A stretch of 64,000 nucleotides of DNA from Dyella silvae (GCF_026421305.1 NZ_JAPJBQ010000006.1:1-64000), one strand, 5' to 3'; positions 9,075 through 18,472 are shown, numbered from the stretch's first letter. Numbers and translations: made by a program. The notes: generated by a model from the letters alone, not told the origin.

Positions 9075-11786
9075 ATGCACACTCCAGCCAGGCACGCGCT
9101 TTGGATCTTGGCCACGATGGCGATATCGGCCACGCCAATGGCGCTCGCCGAGAAGGCCAACGCCCCGGTCCAGGTAACCGGTGGCGCCGGCTCCACCACC
9201 GCCATCAGTCAGTGGCATATTCAGGACAGCGCGAAAGCGCAGCAGGATGGCGCGGAGATCTCTTCGGCGGGCTTCGCCATGAAAGAGTGGTATCCGGTCA
9301 GTGGCCGCGCGACTGTCATGGCCGGACTGCTGGAGAACGGCGCGTTCAAGAATGACGTCTTCTACAGCGACAACCTGCGTGCGGTGCAGGTCCCAGAAGC
9401 CAGCGGCAACCTGTTCGTGACGCCATGGTGGTACCGCGCTCAGTTCACGCTGTCAAAAAGCGCAACGGGGTTGCACACGCTGGTGCGCACCAACGGCATC
9501 ATCGCTAGTGCCGACCTGTGGGTGAACGGGCATCAGGTGGCCGATCACAGCGATATCGCCGGCGCTTATCCCGTGCACGAGCTGGACGTGACGCGCTGGG
9601 TGCACGCGGGCGCAAACGTCCTCGCCATGCGCGTGCATCCGGCGGATCCCAGAAAGAGCCTGTCCATTGGCTGGGTCGACTGGAACCCTACGCCGCCCGA
9701 CAACAACATGGGTCCGTGGCGCGGCGTCGATATCGTGCAGACCGGGCCTGTCGCGCTGAACTTTCCTCAGGTGGAGTCAACGCTGCCACTACCCGATCTC
9801 TCACGCGCCACGCTGGCGGTGACAGTGACAGCAAGGAATGTCGACACGGTGGCGCATGACGCGACGATCACCGGCACTGTGGCCGGCGCTCCGCTGCAAC
9901 AAACCGTCCACCTCGCGCCGGGACAGACGCAGGTCGTTTCGTTCTCACCCGATACCACCCCGGGCCTCGCACTGGATCACCCTAAGATCTGGTGGCCGGT
10001 CGGCATGGGGGACCATCCGCTGTATCAGCTCGAGATGACCGCCACCGTCGATGGCGCACCATCGGACCGCGCCAATGCAACGTTTGGCATACGCAGCGTC
10101 AGTTCGAGCCTGACCAGGCAGGGCTACCGCCAGTTCTTCATCAATGGGAAACCCGTGCTGATCCGCGGTGCGGGTTGGGCGCCTGACATGTTTCTGCGCG
10201 ATGATCCCGCGCGCATGGAAGCTGAGATCAGCTATGTCCTCAACCTCGGCCTCAACACCATTCGCAGCGAAGGCAAGCTGGAAAATCAGCACTTTTATGA
10301 CCTCGCCGACCGCAACGGCATCCTGATACTGGCCGGCTGGGAGTGTTGCGATAAATGGGAGTCGGCCGCCAAGACCGGCGGCGAGCCCTGGAATGATGCG
10401 GACATGAAAGTGGCCGAAGACTCCATGGCCAGTGAAGCACGCCTGCTTCGCAACCATCCTTCCGTGATCGGCTTTCTGATCGGTAGCGATAACGCGCCGC
10501 CGCCGGCTATCGCGAAGATGTACGTCGACACGCTGCGCGCTGCCCATTGGACGTTGCCGATCATCGCGGCAGCCGTGCCACAGGGTACCGCCGAAACCGG
10601 CCCTTCCGGCATGAAGATGGCCGGGCCCTACGACTGGATACCACCTGCCTACTGGTACGCCGACAAGCTGGGCGGCGCATTCGGCTTCGACTCCGAAGTC
10701 AGCGCCGGCGCTGACATTCCTCGCATGGAAGACCTGCAGCGCATGCTGTCGCCGCAGGAGCAGGAAGCACTGTGGAAATACCCGGAGGCCAGGCAATACC
10801 ACGCATCCGCAGACTGGTCGACGTTCGCTGTACTCACGCCGTTCGACAAGGCACTGGCCCAACGTTACGGCGCACCCACAAGCCTTGCCGACTATGTGGC
10901 CAAGGCCCAGCTCGACAACTACGACAACGTGCGCGCGCAGTTCGAAGCGTTCAACGCACGCATGGATGCGGCCAAGCCGGCGACCGGCGTGATCTACTGG
11001 ATGCTCAACAACGCATGGCCCTCGCTGCACTGGCATCTGTACGACTACTACATGAATCCTGCCGGTGCCTACTTCGGCGCAAAGAAAGCCAACGAGCCGG
11101 TACACATCCAGTACTCGTACGACTCGAAGGACATCGTGGTGGTCAACCACACGCTAGATGACGCGCATGGCCTGCAGGCGGCCATCCGCGTACGCAATCT
11201 GGATGGCAGCGTGCGTTACGAGAAGCACCTGCCGGGCATCGACGTGGCGGGAAACCACACGCGGCAACTGGCGGCGCTGCCAGCCATCGCGGGCCTGTCT
11301 TCTACGTACTTCGTCGAGCTGGACCTCGCCTCTTCCGATGGCAAGCCGGTCAGCCGTAATGTCTACTGGTTGTCCACCCGGACGGATGTTATCGACTGGG
11401 CGAAATCGAACTGGTACCTCACGCCGGTCACGCAGTACGGCGACCTGACTGCACTGAAGTCCTTGCCGGCGGCGACGAGCGAGATCCACGCGACGACGCG
11501 GCGCGAAGGCAGTGACGACATCACCACCGTCACGCTGTCTGTCCCTTCAACATCCAAAGCGGTAGCTCTATTCCAGCATGTGTCGATCAGGCGCGGTGCG
11601 CACGGCGATCTTGCGCTGCCGATACGGTGGAATGACAATGACGTCACGCTTTGGCCTGGTGAGTCGATGGTCCTGACCGCGCGGTACGCATCGAAGGGAA
11701 CGGCCGGCGCTGTCGTCGAGGTGAGTGGGTGGAACGTTCCAACACAGAGCGTTTCAGCCACCGCCACGCAGGAAACAAAACACTGA
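9075..11786 (+). CDS. secreted exo-beta-D-glucosaminidase-like GH2 (SDE subfamily)
   Basis: A 903-residue exported glycosidase with a signal peptide ending about residue 24, a GH2 sugar-binding domain (about 75-240, 'SADLWVNGHQVAD'), an immunoglobulin-like domain (about 245-345), a TIM barrel (about 350-670) and C-terminal beta domains. In place of the usual GH2 Asn-Glu acid/base motif it has Ser471-Asp472 ('IGSDNAP'), and the nucleophile is Glu541 ('FDSEVSAG'). This Ser-Asp-Glu signature defines exo-beta-D-glucosaminidases such as CsxA, which release GlcN from chitosan oligomers. 'GWECCDKWE' also fits that subfamily. It starts 4 bases after the APC gene, so the two are coupled. Activity on a related amino-sugar glycan cannot be excluded. 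Confidence 0.82.
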   Translation: MHTPARHALWILATMAISATPMALAEKANAPVQVTGGAGSTTAISQWHIQDSAKAQQDGAEISSAGFAMKEWYPVSGRATVMAGLLENGAFKNDVFYSDNLRAVQVPEASGNLFVTPWWYRAQFTLSKSATGLHTLVRTNGIIASADLWVNGHQVADHSDIAGAYPVHELDVTRWVHAGANVLAMRVHPADPRKSLSIGWVDWNPTPPDNNMGPWRGVDIVQTGPVALNFPQVESTLPLPDLSRATLAVTVTARNVDTVAHDATITGTVAGAPLQQTVHLAPGQTQVVSFSPDTTPGLALDHPKIWWPVGMGDHPLYQLEMTATVDGAPSDRANATFGIRSVSSSLTRQGYRQFFINGKPVLIRGAGWAPDMFLRDDPARMEAEISYVLNLGLNTIRSEGKLENQHFYDLADRNGILILAGWECCDKWESAAKTGGEPWNDADMKVAEDSMASEARLLRNHPSVIGFLIGSDNAPPPAIAKMYVDTLRAAHWTLPIIAAAVPQGTAETGPSGMKMAGPYDWIPPAYWYADKLGGAFGFDSEVSAGADIPRMEDLQRMLSPQEQEALWKYPEARQYHASADWSTFAVLTPFDKALAQRYGAPTSLADYVAKAQLDNYDNVRAQFEAFNARMDAAKPATGVIYWMLNNAWPSLHWHLYDYYMNPAGAYFGAKKANEPVHIQYSYDSKDIVVVNHTLDDAHGLQAAIRVRNLDGSVRYEKHLPGIDVAGNHTRQLAALPAIAGLSSTYFVELDLASSDGKPVSRNVYWLSTRTDVIDWAKSNWYLTPVTQYGDLTALKSLPAATSEIHATTRREGSDDITTVTLSVPSTSKAVALFQHVSIRRGAHGDLALPIRWNDNDVTLWPGESMVLTARYASKGTAGAVVEVSGWNVPTQSVSATATQETKH

Positions 11787-11802
11787 ACATGTGCAGGCCC
11801 TC

Positions 11803-12810
11803 ATGGCACGCGTGACCATCAACGATGTCGCCCGTGCCTCGGGCACCTCGAAAAAGACCGTATCCCGCGTGCTCAATAACGAGCCGAACGTTCGCGACGC
11901 CGTGCGGGACCGTGTACATGCCGCCGTTGCGGCACTCAATTACCGGCCGCTCACCTCGGCGCGCAGCCTGGCGGCGAATCGTTCTTTCCTGATCGGCCTG
12001 CTGTACGACAACTTGTCGCCCAGCTACATCATGGAGGTACAGGCAGGCGTGCTTGAAGCATGCGAGGCCGCGCAATACAGCATGATGGTGCAGCCGCTGG
12101 CTTCGACCGCGCCGGACTTTGTCGAGCGTGTTGAGAGCATTCTCTCGCGGCACCAGCCGGATGGGCTGATTCTTACGCCTCCTATTACCGACCATCCGCA
12201 ACTGCTGGACTACCTGCGCGAGAGCGGCCTTCCGTTTGCCTCCATCGCTCCTCGTCAGCCCAAGGGCTGCATCGGCGTGATGGTGCCCGAGCGCGAAGCC
12301 GCCGCGGCGATGGTGGAACACCTTGCATCGCTGGGCCATCGCCGGATCGCCCACATCATTGGCGATCCCAAGCACGGTGCAGGCGTCTGGCGTCTGGCTG
12401 GTTACCGCGATGGCCTGAAGCGCGCGGGATTGAAGGAAAACCCCGCGTACATGGTGCAGGGCCGCTTTTCCTTCGAGTCCGGCGTGGCCGCAGCGCGCCA
12501 GCTGTTTGCACTGAAGTCCCGGCCAACGGCGATTTTCGCGGCGGACGACGACATGGCCGTTGGCGCGATCTGGGCGGCCGCTGAAGCAGGGGTATCGGTG
12601 CCCGGCGACATCTCCATTTGTGGCTTCGACGACACCACCATTGCCACGCAGGTATGGCCGCCGCTGACCACGGTCCACCAACCCGTGCGCGAAATGGGCA
12701 AGCGCGCCACCGAAGAACTTTTGCTTCGCGTGAAAGGAAAAGGCGAAGCCAGCATGGTCGAACTTTGCTACGAAATGCGCATGCGCGCATCGACGGCACC
12801 TGCACCCTGA
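11803..12810 (+). CDS. LacI-family transcriptional regulator
   Basis: A 335-residue DNA-binding regulator. The N-terminal LacI helix-turn-helix and hinge (about 1-58) read 'VTINDVARASGTSKKTVSRVLN', followed by a periplasmic-binding-protein-like sugar sensor domain (about 60-330) with 'ICGFDDTTIATQVWPPLTTVHQP'. The ATG at 11803 begins exactly at the HTH; an in-frame GTG four codons earlier is possible. It lies 16 bases after the GH2 gene, at the end of the utilisation locus. The palindrome at 659-674 is its most obvious candidate operator. The inducer is probably a released amino sugar or its phosphate (inference). Confidence 0.9.
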   Translation: MARVTINDVARASGTSKKTVSRVLNNEPNVRDAVRDRVHAAVAALNYRPLTSARSLAANRSFLIGLLYDNLSPSYIMEVQAGVLEACEAAQYSMMVQPLASTAPDFVERVESILSRHQPDGLILTPPITDHPQLLDYLRESGLPFASIAPRQPKGCIGVMVPEREAAAAMVEHLASLGHRRIAHIIGDPKHGAGVWRLAGYRDGLKRAGLKENPAYMVQGRFSFESGVAAARQLFALKSRPTAIFAADDDMAVGAIWAAAEAGVSVPGDISICGFDDTTIATQVWPPLTTVHQPVREMGKRATEELLLRVKGKGEASMVELCYEMRMRASTAPAP

Positions 12811-12859
12811 ACCACACGCCACCCTGCAGCCCACGCTACTGATCGAGAGGAGCACCCGC

Positions 12860-13705
12860 ATGCCTGCCACGCCCGATGCCAGCAACCCGCCACGGAAGTT
12901 TCATTTCATTTCCGGGCTGCCGCGCTCCGGCACCACGCTGCTGGCTGCCATCCTCAACCAGAATCCGTGCTTTCGCGCAGGCATGACGAGTCCACTTGCC
13001 GACATCATGGGCGTGGTCATGGCCGAGGCGAGCAGTAAGAACGATTTTTCGTTCGATGTCTCCGACGAGCAGCGCATCGCTGTGTTGCGCGGGCTGGTCG
13101 AGAACTTCTACTCCGTGCAGGCGGACGCCGGTGTCGTGTTCGACACCAGCCGGCTGTGGTGTAGCCGCATGCAGTTGCTCAACACGCTGTTCCCTGGCGT
13201 GAAGGTCATTGCGTGCGTGCGTCAACTGGCCTGGGTGCTGGACAGCATGGAGCGGCTGGTGCAAAAACAACCGGTGAGTGTCAGCAAAGTGTTCCGCTTC
13301 GACACCAACACCACCGTGTATTCACGCATTGAGGCGTTGACCGATCCCCGCGGCATGGTGGGCTTCGCCTATCAGGCCACCAAGGAAGCTTTTTACGGCC
13401 AGTACGCGCAGAACCACCTGCTGATGCTGACTTACGAAAACCTGGTGCGCGATCCGGCGACCGCCATCCGTGCGGTTTATAAGTTTCTCGGCGAACCCTG
13501 GTTTGAGCACGATTTCGACCACATCGAATACACCGCGGACGAGTTCGATGCCCGCGTCGGCATGCCCGGCCTGCATGCCGTTCGGCCGAAAGTGGAAGCC
13601 ATCGAACGCCAGCCCGTCCTGCCGCGCGAGATCTTTGGCCGCTTCGCGAATGAAGCGTTCTGGATGGATCCCAAGAACAACGTTAACCAGGTACCTATCG
13701 TGTAA
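12860..13705 (+). CDS. PAPS-dependent sulfotransferase-like P-loop protein
   Basis: A 281-residue soluble protein with the 5'-phosphosulfate loop 'GLPRSGTTLL' at residues 19-28 and the downstream region expected for the 3'-phosphate site ('VIACVRQLAWVLDSMERL', about 112-130). This places it in the sulfotransferase family that moves sulfate from PAPS to a hydroxyl or amine. GAGAGGAG upstream of the ATG is a strong ribosome site. It follows the LacI gene by 49 bases in the same direction, so it may belong to the glycan locus, which is unusual because such loci normally carry sulfatases. It could instead modify a lipid, glycan or small molecule of the host cell. Acceptor unknown. Confidence 0.8.
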   Translation: MPATPDASNPPRKFHFISGLPRSGTTLLAAILNQNPCFRAGMTSPLADIMGVVMAEASSKNDFSFDVSDEQRIAVLRGLVENFYSVQADAGVVFDTSRLWCSRMQLLNTLFPGVKVIACVRQLAWVLDSMERLVQKQPVSVSKVFRFDTNTTVYSRIEALTDPRGMVGFAYQATKEAFYGQYAQNHLLMLTYENLVRDPATAIRAVYKFLGEPWFEHDFDHIEYTADEFDARVGMPGLHAVRPKVEAIERQPVLPREIFGRFANEAFWMDPKNNVNQVPIV

Positions 13706-13841
13706 GTGCGCGTCACTGCTGCAAGCAACGCGCATGGCTCCGGCATTCAGGGCCGGGGTGGCGTGATATAGGTCAGGACCCTGAATCGTTTCGGTTTCGG
13801 AAGAGCTTTTCACGACTCGACACGCGACCTGGGAGCATTCC

Positions 13842-14399
13842 ATGAAGATCGAGATCTTTGCCATTCTGGTGTTTGCCGCATGGCTTATATCCGAACCATT
13901 GATTCTCCGCACCGCTCACGATCGAAGCGGCTCGAATGTGGACCGCCGCTCCCTGATCATTCTGGTCACGAGCAATTCGCTTTTGCCGTGGATTTCCATC
14001 GCACTCTATCTGCTTGGCATTGGCAACATCGCTTTGGATCCGATGCTTAAAGTCACGGGCGTGATCCTGATGCTCGCGGGCTTCGGCATTCGCTGGGCAG
14101 GCATGTGGACGCTGAGAAAGTTCTTCTCGGCAAACGTCGCCGTGCAGAGCGATCATCGCTTGGTGCTCGATGGCCCTTATCGCATGGTTCGCCATCCGGG
14201 CTACTTTGGCGGGTGGCTGGCTTTCGCAGGCCTGGGCCTGGCGCTGGGGAATGGGATAGCAATGTTTTGCCTGACCTTCCTGACGGTGCCGGCGTTCCTC
14301 TATCGAATCCATGTCGAGGAGCAAGCCCTCAACGGCGCGTTTCCCGACTATGCCGCCTATGCGCTACGCGTCAAACGATTCATCCCTTTTGTCTGGTAA
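13842..14399 (+). CDS. isoprenylcysteine carboxyl-methyltransferase-family membrane protein
   Basis: A 185-residue integral membrane protein with about five hydrophobic segments. The C-terminal half has the ICMT/PEMT S-adenosylmethionine site: 'GPYRMVRHPGYFGGW' (about 108-122) and 'HVEEQALNGAFPDYAAY' (about 149-165), where RHP and the EE pair contact the cofactor. Bacteria have no prenylated CaaX proteins, so the substrate is likely a lipid or small molecule. It stands alone, with a 136-bp upstream gap and a convergent neighbour downstream. Confidence 0.82.
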   Translation: MKIEIFAILVFAAWLISEPLILRTAHDRSGSNVDRRSLIILVTSNSLLPWISIALYLLGIGNIALDPMLKVTGVILMLAGFGIRWAGMWTLRKFFSANVAVQSDHRLVLDGPYRMVRHPGYFGGWLAFAGLGLALGNGIAMFCLTFLTVPAFLYRIHVEEQALNGAFPDYAAYALRVKRFIPFVW

Positions 14400-14459
14400 C
14401 GGGACATAGCCCGCTCTGTGGCGCAGGGGTCATCGCCCGGCTCCCATTTGCTGGCCGCC

Positions 14460-14951
14460 TCAGGGGACGTCTCTGCCGCCCTCTCCGTTTAAGGGCACAG
14501 CCAGCGCTTTGGCCATTTCAGTCGTGCCGTTCCAGCCCAGGCCCTGATAGAGCGGCCGGCCTTTTTGCGTGGCGTGCAAGACGGCATAGCCAACCCCTCG
14601 CCTGACGAACTCATCGTCCGCGAGCTTCATCAGCTCACGGGCTAATCCGCGCTTTCGATAAGCGGGCTCGACAAAGACATTCAGGACATAGCCGCGCTTA
14701 TCCGACGCCGGATGTTCGGGGTGTGGCGGCCACTCGATCAGCATCAGGCCGATGCCCGCCACGGGTGCGCCATCGTCGAGCATCACAAAGCCAAAATACG
14801 ATCCATCCTGCAGGCGCGGCCTGACCCATTCGCGGAAATGCGTGGTCATGGGACTCAGCACATCGTCGCTTCGTCCCGCATCCCGAAACATTTCTTCGCG
14901 ATGACGGCAAACCAGTTCCAGGTCGTGAGCGCCGAGTGTTCTTATGTCCAT
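14460..14951 (-). CDS. GNAT-family N-acetyltransferase
   Basis: A 163-residue single-domain acetyl-CoA-dependent acyltransferase. The acetyl-CoA loop is 'VEPAYRKRGLARELM' (R-x-x-G-x-A type), preceded by a beta-strand 'GYVLNVFV' and followed by 'YAVLHATQKGRPLYQGLGW', the usual C-terminal part of GNATs. The ATG at 14951 is preferred over the upstream 15095 because it begins the conserved fold ('MDIRTLGAHDLELV'). The acceptor substrate is unknown. It follows the HExxH peptidase gene on the same strand with a 77-bp gap. Confidence 0.82.
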   Translation of the reverse strand: MDIRTLGAHDLELVCRHREEMFRDAGRSDDVLSPMTTHFREWVRPRLQDGSYFGFVMLDDGAPVAGIGLMLIEWPPHPEHPASDKRGYVLNVFVEPAYRKRGLARELMKLADDEFVRRGVGYAVLHATQKGRPLYQGLGWNGTTEMAKALAVPLNGEGGRDVP

Positions 14952-15028
14952 GTGATTCCAATCCGAAGAGGGATACGCCTGGCAAGCCATCGGGCAAGGA
15001 TTGGCGGCGTCAACACAACGCGCATGAG

Positions 15029-16030
15029 CTATTCGCCGTGAGCCAATACCATCAGCGCGGCACGCGTTTGCTTTTCTGCCTCCGCCGGATGCCATGAAGC
15101 GATTTCAGTCAGCGTATGGCTACGCATAAGGATGCGGATGGTGTGCAGCCCCAGCCAGTAACCCGAGCGATTGGGCAGGTCGGCTTGATACGGCTTATTG
15201 CCACCCTCAAACCAGCGCGCAAAGGTGTCTGACGTCTTGTGCTTGACCGGATCGATGGTGAGCACATCGGCATCGATCAAGAAGCGCCGCGCAGAGTCAG
15301 GCAGCTTCGCGTCGGGCAACGCACCGAGATCGTTCTGAAGAAGGTACTCGCCATCGGTGTGACCGGGCGACACCACGGTGCTGACGTACGTCGCCAGACC
15401 CTCTTCATACAGCGGCAACAGCAAATGCGTGTCGGGCATGACGCCATCATTCGTGATGCCGGCGTGCTCGGCGTCCCAGAGATGGAAGAGTTCGTGCGGC
15501 AACACGATATCCAGCGAGGCCTTCTCCAGCAGCAGGGAGTCGACTGCCAGCGCGAGCACCGGATCGCCATTCGGCATCACGCCGCTTTTGGCGTCGAAAT
15601 GCGGGGCAAGCACCACCACCGCCCGCGGCTGACCGGACGAACCGAAGTACTGGGCAAATCGTTTTGCCTGTACGTTCAGAGCCGCATCGATATCACGAAC
15701 GCCTTTCGGTATATCCCCGCTGATGCTCCGGTACTGGTCAAAGCGGACCTTCAGCGAGGCGTCTTTCTGCCGTTTCCAGTCGGGATAGTTGCGCACCTCC
15801 CATACCACCGACTGATAAAGGTCCTGGCGGGGTGCTTCAATGAACTTGTCCCAGAGCGCTTCCTGCTCGGCGAACGGCTTGTCCTTCGCCGCTTGCCAGA
15901 ATGTTGTGAACGACTGCTCGATGGGTGGCGTGGTTTGGCCCTGCGGGGCACCTGCCATCGCGGGCGCACTGACCACCAGTGCCATCGCAGCCATACGTGA
16001 CCAGATCGACATCGACGCCACCTTTTTCAT
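15029..16030 (-). CDS. exported HExxH zinc metallopeptidase-like protein (DUF2268-like)
   Basis: A 333-residue protein with a signal peptide (about 1-27, ending AMAGA). It contains a gluzincin-type site: His179-Glu180-x-x-His183 in 'VLPHELFHLWDAEHAG', with a candidate third ligand Glu210 in 'YEEGLATYV'. This arrangement matches predicted Zn-dependent proteases of the DUF2268 group. It is expected in the periplasm. It lies 38 bases downstream of the DUF3820 gene on the same strand. The substrate is unknown, and catalytic activity is inferred from the motif only. Confidence 0.72.
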   Translation of the reverse strand: MKKVASMSIWSRMAAMALVVSAPAMAGAPQGQTTPPIEQSFTTFWQAAKDKPFAEQEALWDKFIEAPRQDLYQSVVWEVRNYPDWKRQKDASLKVRFDQYRSISGDIPKGVRDIDAALNVQAKRFAQYFGSSGQPRAVVVLAPHFDAKSGVMPNGDPVLALAVDSLLLEKASLDIVLPHELFHLWDAEHAGITNDGVMPDTHLLLPLYEEGLATYVSTVVSPGHTDGEYLLQNDLGALPDAKLPDSARRFLIDADVLTIDPVKHKTSDTFARWFEGGNKPYQADLPNRSGYWLGLHTIRILMRSHTLTEIASWHPAEAEKQTRAALMVLAHGE

Positions 16031-16068
16031 GGGCTTCCCGACGAATGCGTAATTGGACGTCCGTGCAC

Positions 16069-16299
16069 CTATCCGCGCTTTCTCAGCGGATCGAGCAGCG
16101 GCTTCAAACCGTTATGGTCGATCTCGAGGGCCAACGCGAGCAACTTCCCCAGCTCGCCCGGCGGAAAGCCTTTGCGCGCATACCAGGCAAGGTAAGCGCC
16201 GGGCAGATCGGCAAGGAGACGGCCCTGGTACTTGCCATAGGGCATGGTCATGGTGACCAGCCGCAACAGGTCTTCCGATTTCACCGCGCAAACCGCCAC
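16069..16299 (-). CDS. DUF3820 family protein
   Basis: A 76-residue cytoplasmic protein with the full DUF3820 signature: 'MTMPYGKYQGRLLADLPGAY', then 'WYARKGFPPGELGKLL' and 'ALEIDHNGL'. Members are short, widespread in gammaproteobacteria, and named only as putative quorum-sensing-regulated virulence factors. The frame is closed upstream by a stop, so the first usable start is GTG at 16299, with internal ATG alternatives at residues 17 and 19. Its biochemical role is unknown. Confidence 0.8.
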   Translation of the reverse strand: MAVCAVKSEDLLRLVTMTMPYGKYQGRLLADLPGAYLAWYARKGFPPGELGKLLALALEIDHNGLKPLLDPLRKRG

Positions 16300-16577
16300 A
16301 TGTCATGGGCCTGAAGCGTGGCTTTCTGTTGGCTGACCTTTTCCATGCGTGCTCCCGAATGAACCCTGTTGCTTCCTGGCCCGCCCTGGGCAGAAAGCGG
16401 ACATTACACCCGATTCGCATGCGCCGCATAAAGGAACGCGGCGCCGCTGCGCTGCAAACCGTTCGCCCGGAAGTGAACCCGACCCCGCATTGGTTTATCG
16501 TGACACCGCTCGCATGCCCTGAACCGCGACGCCGCAACGGAACTGGCTGACGACTCTTACTTCCCGCAAGGACTGCC

Positions 16578-17390
16578 ATGCCTCACCCGCCTATCGGAAA
16601 GCTGCTTCGTGAATGGCGGGCCCTGCGCGGCATCAGCCAGTTCGATCTGGCGCTCAAGACAGATGTGTCGCCCCGGCACCTCAGCTACATCGAAACCGGT
16701 AAGGCTCAGGCAAGCCGCAACGTGCTCCATCGTCTTGCCGATGTGCTCGTCATGCCGCTGCGTGAGCGCAACACGCTGATGATGGCGGCGGGATACGCCC
16801 CGCAGTATCCGGAAACCACGTGGGAAGCAGAGTCACTGGAGATGATGCGGCGGGCCGTCGACCTGATCATCACCCACCAGGAGCCTTACCCGGCGTTTGT
16901 ACTTAACCGGTGCTGGGATGTGCTGATGGTCAACGACGCAGCAGTGCGCATCAATCAGCTGATCATGCACGGGCGGCCGAGCAAGCACGGCAACATTTTG
17001 CGGCAGGTGTTCGATCCGGAGGATGTGCGCGCGGCTATCGTGAACTGGGAGGAAGTGGCGGAGAAGTTCATTCTGCTGCTGCACCAGGAAATCGCCGCCT
17101 CGCCGAACGATGACAAGGCGCAGGCGCTGCTTGACGAAGTGCTGCACTTTCCCGGTGTCCCCAAGCGGTGGCGGCAGCGCGATATCAACAGCACGCCTTC
17201 GCCGATTCTCACCATGACCTTTCAGACCAGCATGGGTCATCTGAGCTTCTTTGAAACCATCACGACATTCGCCACGCCGCGCAACGTGACCCTCGATGAC
17301 ATACGCATCGACTGTGCCTTTCCTGCAGACGGCCACACCGCCGCGGTCTGCGCGAAGCTGGCGGAGCAGGCCTCGCGCAAACTGGGCTGA
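16578..17390 (+). CDS. XRE/MmyB-type transcriptional regulator
   Basis: A 270-residue regulator with an N-terminal Cro/C1 helix-turn-helix (about 5-62, 'LREWRALRGISQFDLALKTD' and 'SPRHLSYIETGKAQAS') and a C-terminal MmyB-like ligand-binding domain (about 95-265, 'PYPAFVLNRCWDVLMVNDAA'). MmyB-like domains are thought to bind fatty-acid-like ligands. The start fits 'GGAGTG'-free but purine-rich 'CGCAAGGACTGCC' before the ATG. Neighbours are a DUF3820 gene upstream on the other strand and a convergent secreted DUF1579 protein, so its target is not evident. Confidence 0.85.
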   Translation: MPHPPIGKLLREWRALRGISQFDLALKTDVSPRHLSYIETGKAQASRNVLHRLADVLVMPLRERNTLMMAAGYAPQYPETTWEAESLEMMRRAVDLIITHQEPYPAFVLNRCWDVLMVNDAAVRINQLIMHGRPSKHGNILRQVFDPEDVRAAIVNWEEVAEKFILLLHQEIAASPNDDKAQALLDEVLHFPGVPKRWRQRDINSTPSPILTMTFQTSMGHLSFFETITTFATPRNVTLDDIRIDCAFPADGHTAAVCAKLAEQASRKLG

Positions 17391-17434
17391 CGCCTCGCCT
17401 TGGCGAAGGCCAGCTATCGTTGGGACCTCGCCAC

Positions 17435-18019
17435 TCAGCTCTCGCGCGTGTATTCCAGCCTGACGGCCAACGCTTCGCCCGCGCCGTGATCTTCGTAGTA
17501 CTCGTACGTGAAGTGGTTGTTGTCGATGACGCGCAGCACTTCGCGTAACGGTATTTTTGCTCCGGCCCTGGACGCGTCGGCCATGGAGCCCTTGAAGGTA
17601 TAGGTGCTGGTTGCGGTGTCGAATCCGCCTTGCGCGAGTACCAGCCCAGTGAAGTTCACATCCATCCAGGTGCTGAAGTATTCGCTCGTGGCGTTGTCGT
17701 AGCCGATATAGCCGAGCCCGTCGAAGGGTTTGTCCGGCGAGTCGATATGCAGATCCTGCCGAAGGTGACGCCCGTTCAGGACCATGCTGAGCGTGGCGCT
17801 GCCATGGTCGATGCGAGGCTGTTCACCCGGCTTCATCCACAGCGATTGCTTCACGGTCCAGCGTCCGGCCATGGACGCGAGCCTCGCGTGCTGCGGGTCG
17901 GGTTGCTCGTTGCTTGCGGGGGCGGTTGGCGGCTTTGCATTCGGAACGTCCGCTGCCAGGCAGGCGGCCGACGCCGTCATCAGCGTGAAGCCAAGGAATA
18001 AAGCGCGTACAGGTGACAT
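17435..18019 (-). CDS. secreted DUF1579-like protein
   Basis: A 194-residue exported protein: signal peptide about 1-23 (ACLAAD), then a lipocalin-like beta domain with 'LASMAGRWTVKQSLWMKPGE', 'GYDNATSEYFSTWMD' and a C-terminal 'FTYEYYEDHGAGE'. This is the DUF1579 pattern (proteins that describe themselves by a G-x-W strand near the start of the mature part). The ATG at 18019 is chosen because it starts the signal peptide; the longer frame upstream has no coding character. Function unknown. Confidence 0.75.
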   Translation of the reverse strand: MSPVRALFLGFTLMTASAACLAADVPNAKPPTAPASNEQPDPQHARLASMAGRWTVKQSLWMKPGEQPRIDHGSATLSMVLNGRHLRQDLHIDSPDKPFDGLGYIGYDNATSEYFSTWMDVNFTGLVLAQGGFDTATSTYTFKGSMADASRAGAKIPLREVLRVIDNNHFTYEYYEDHGAGEALAVRLEYTRES

Positions 18020-18310
18020 GCGTGTTTCCGCCTCTACGGTTTGAGATGCCAGGAGCTTGCAGGCGGGCGAGAAGTGCATCAATAACCTCGGAGGTAAAGA
18101 AGGGGCCTTCCCCGGCGGTCTTTCCTTGGCGCTACCGATCGGCGGGTAGTGATGGCCTGCTTTCGCTTCACACGAAGTACACGCCAGTGAGGCCAGTTTC
18201 TCGGCGCTAGGCGGTGCTTGCGGCGCGCGCGTTGCGCCGGTGGTCCGCGTCGTTCTACGGAACGCATAGTGCGCAAGCCCAGGCCGGTTTTCACGGGTGA
18301 GGAATCCGCG

Positions 18311-18457
18311 ATGCCTCGCAAAGAAATCATGGACATCCTGAGCCGGCGCGAAGATCCGTTCCGCGTAACGAAGCGTGAGCTCAGCCACGCCAAAGCCACG
18401 CCCGGAACGAAGAAAGAACTCGCTGCGGCATGCGCGGAACGCGACGCGGAACCGTAG
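18311..18457 (+). CDS. small charged protein of 48 residues, unknown
   Basis: ATG at 18311 follows GAGGAAT at a good distance and opens a 48-codon frame rich in Lys, Arg and Glu ('MPRKEIMDILSRREDPFRV'), ending 15 bases before the Na/Pi symporter start. Placement and ribosome site suggest a real leader-type gene translated ahead of the transporter. No family is recognised, and it could be a chance ORF. Confidence 0.4.
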   Translation: MPRKEIMDILSRREDPFRVTKRELSHAKATPGTKKELAAACAERDAEP

Positions 18458-18472
18458 AGGGACCAGCCGAAC

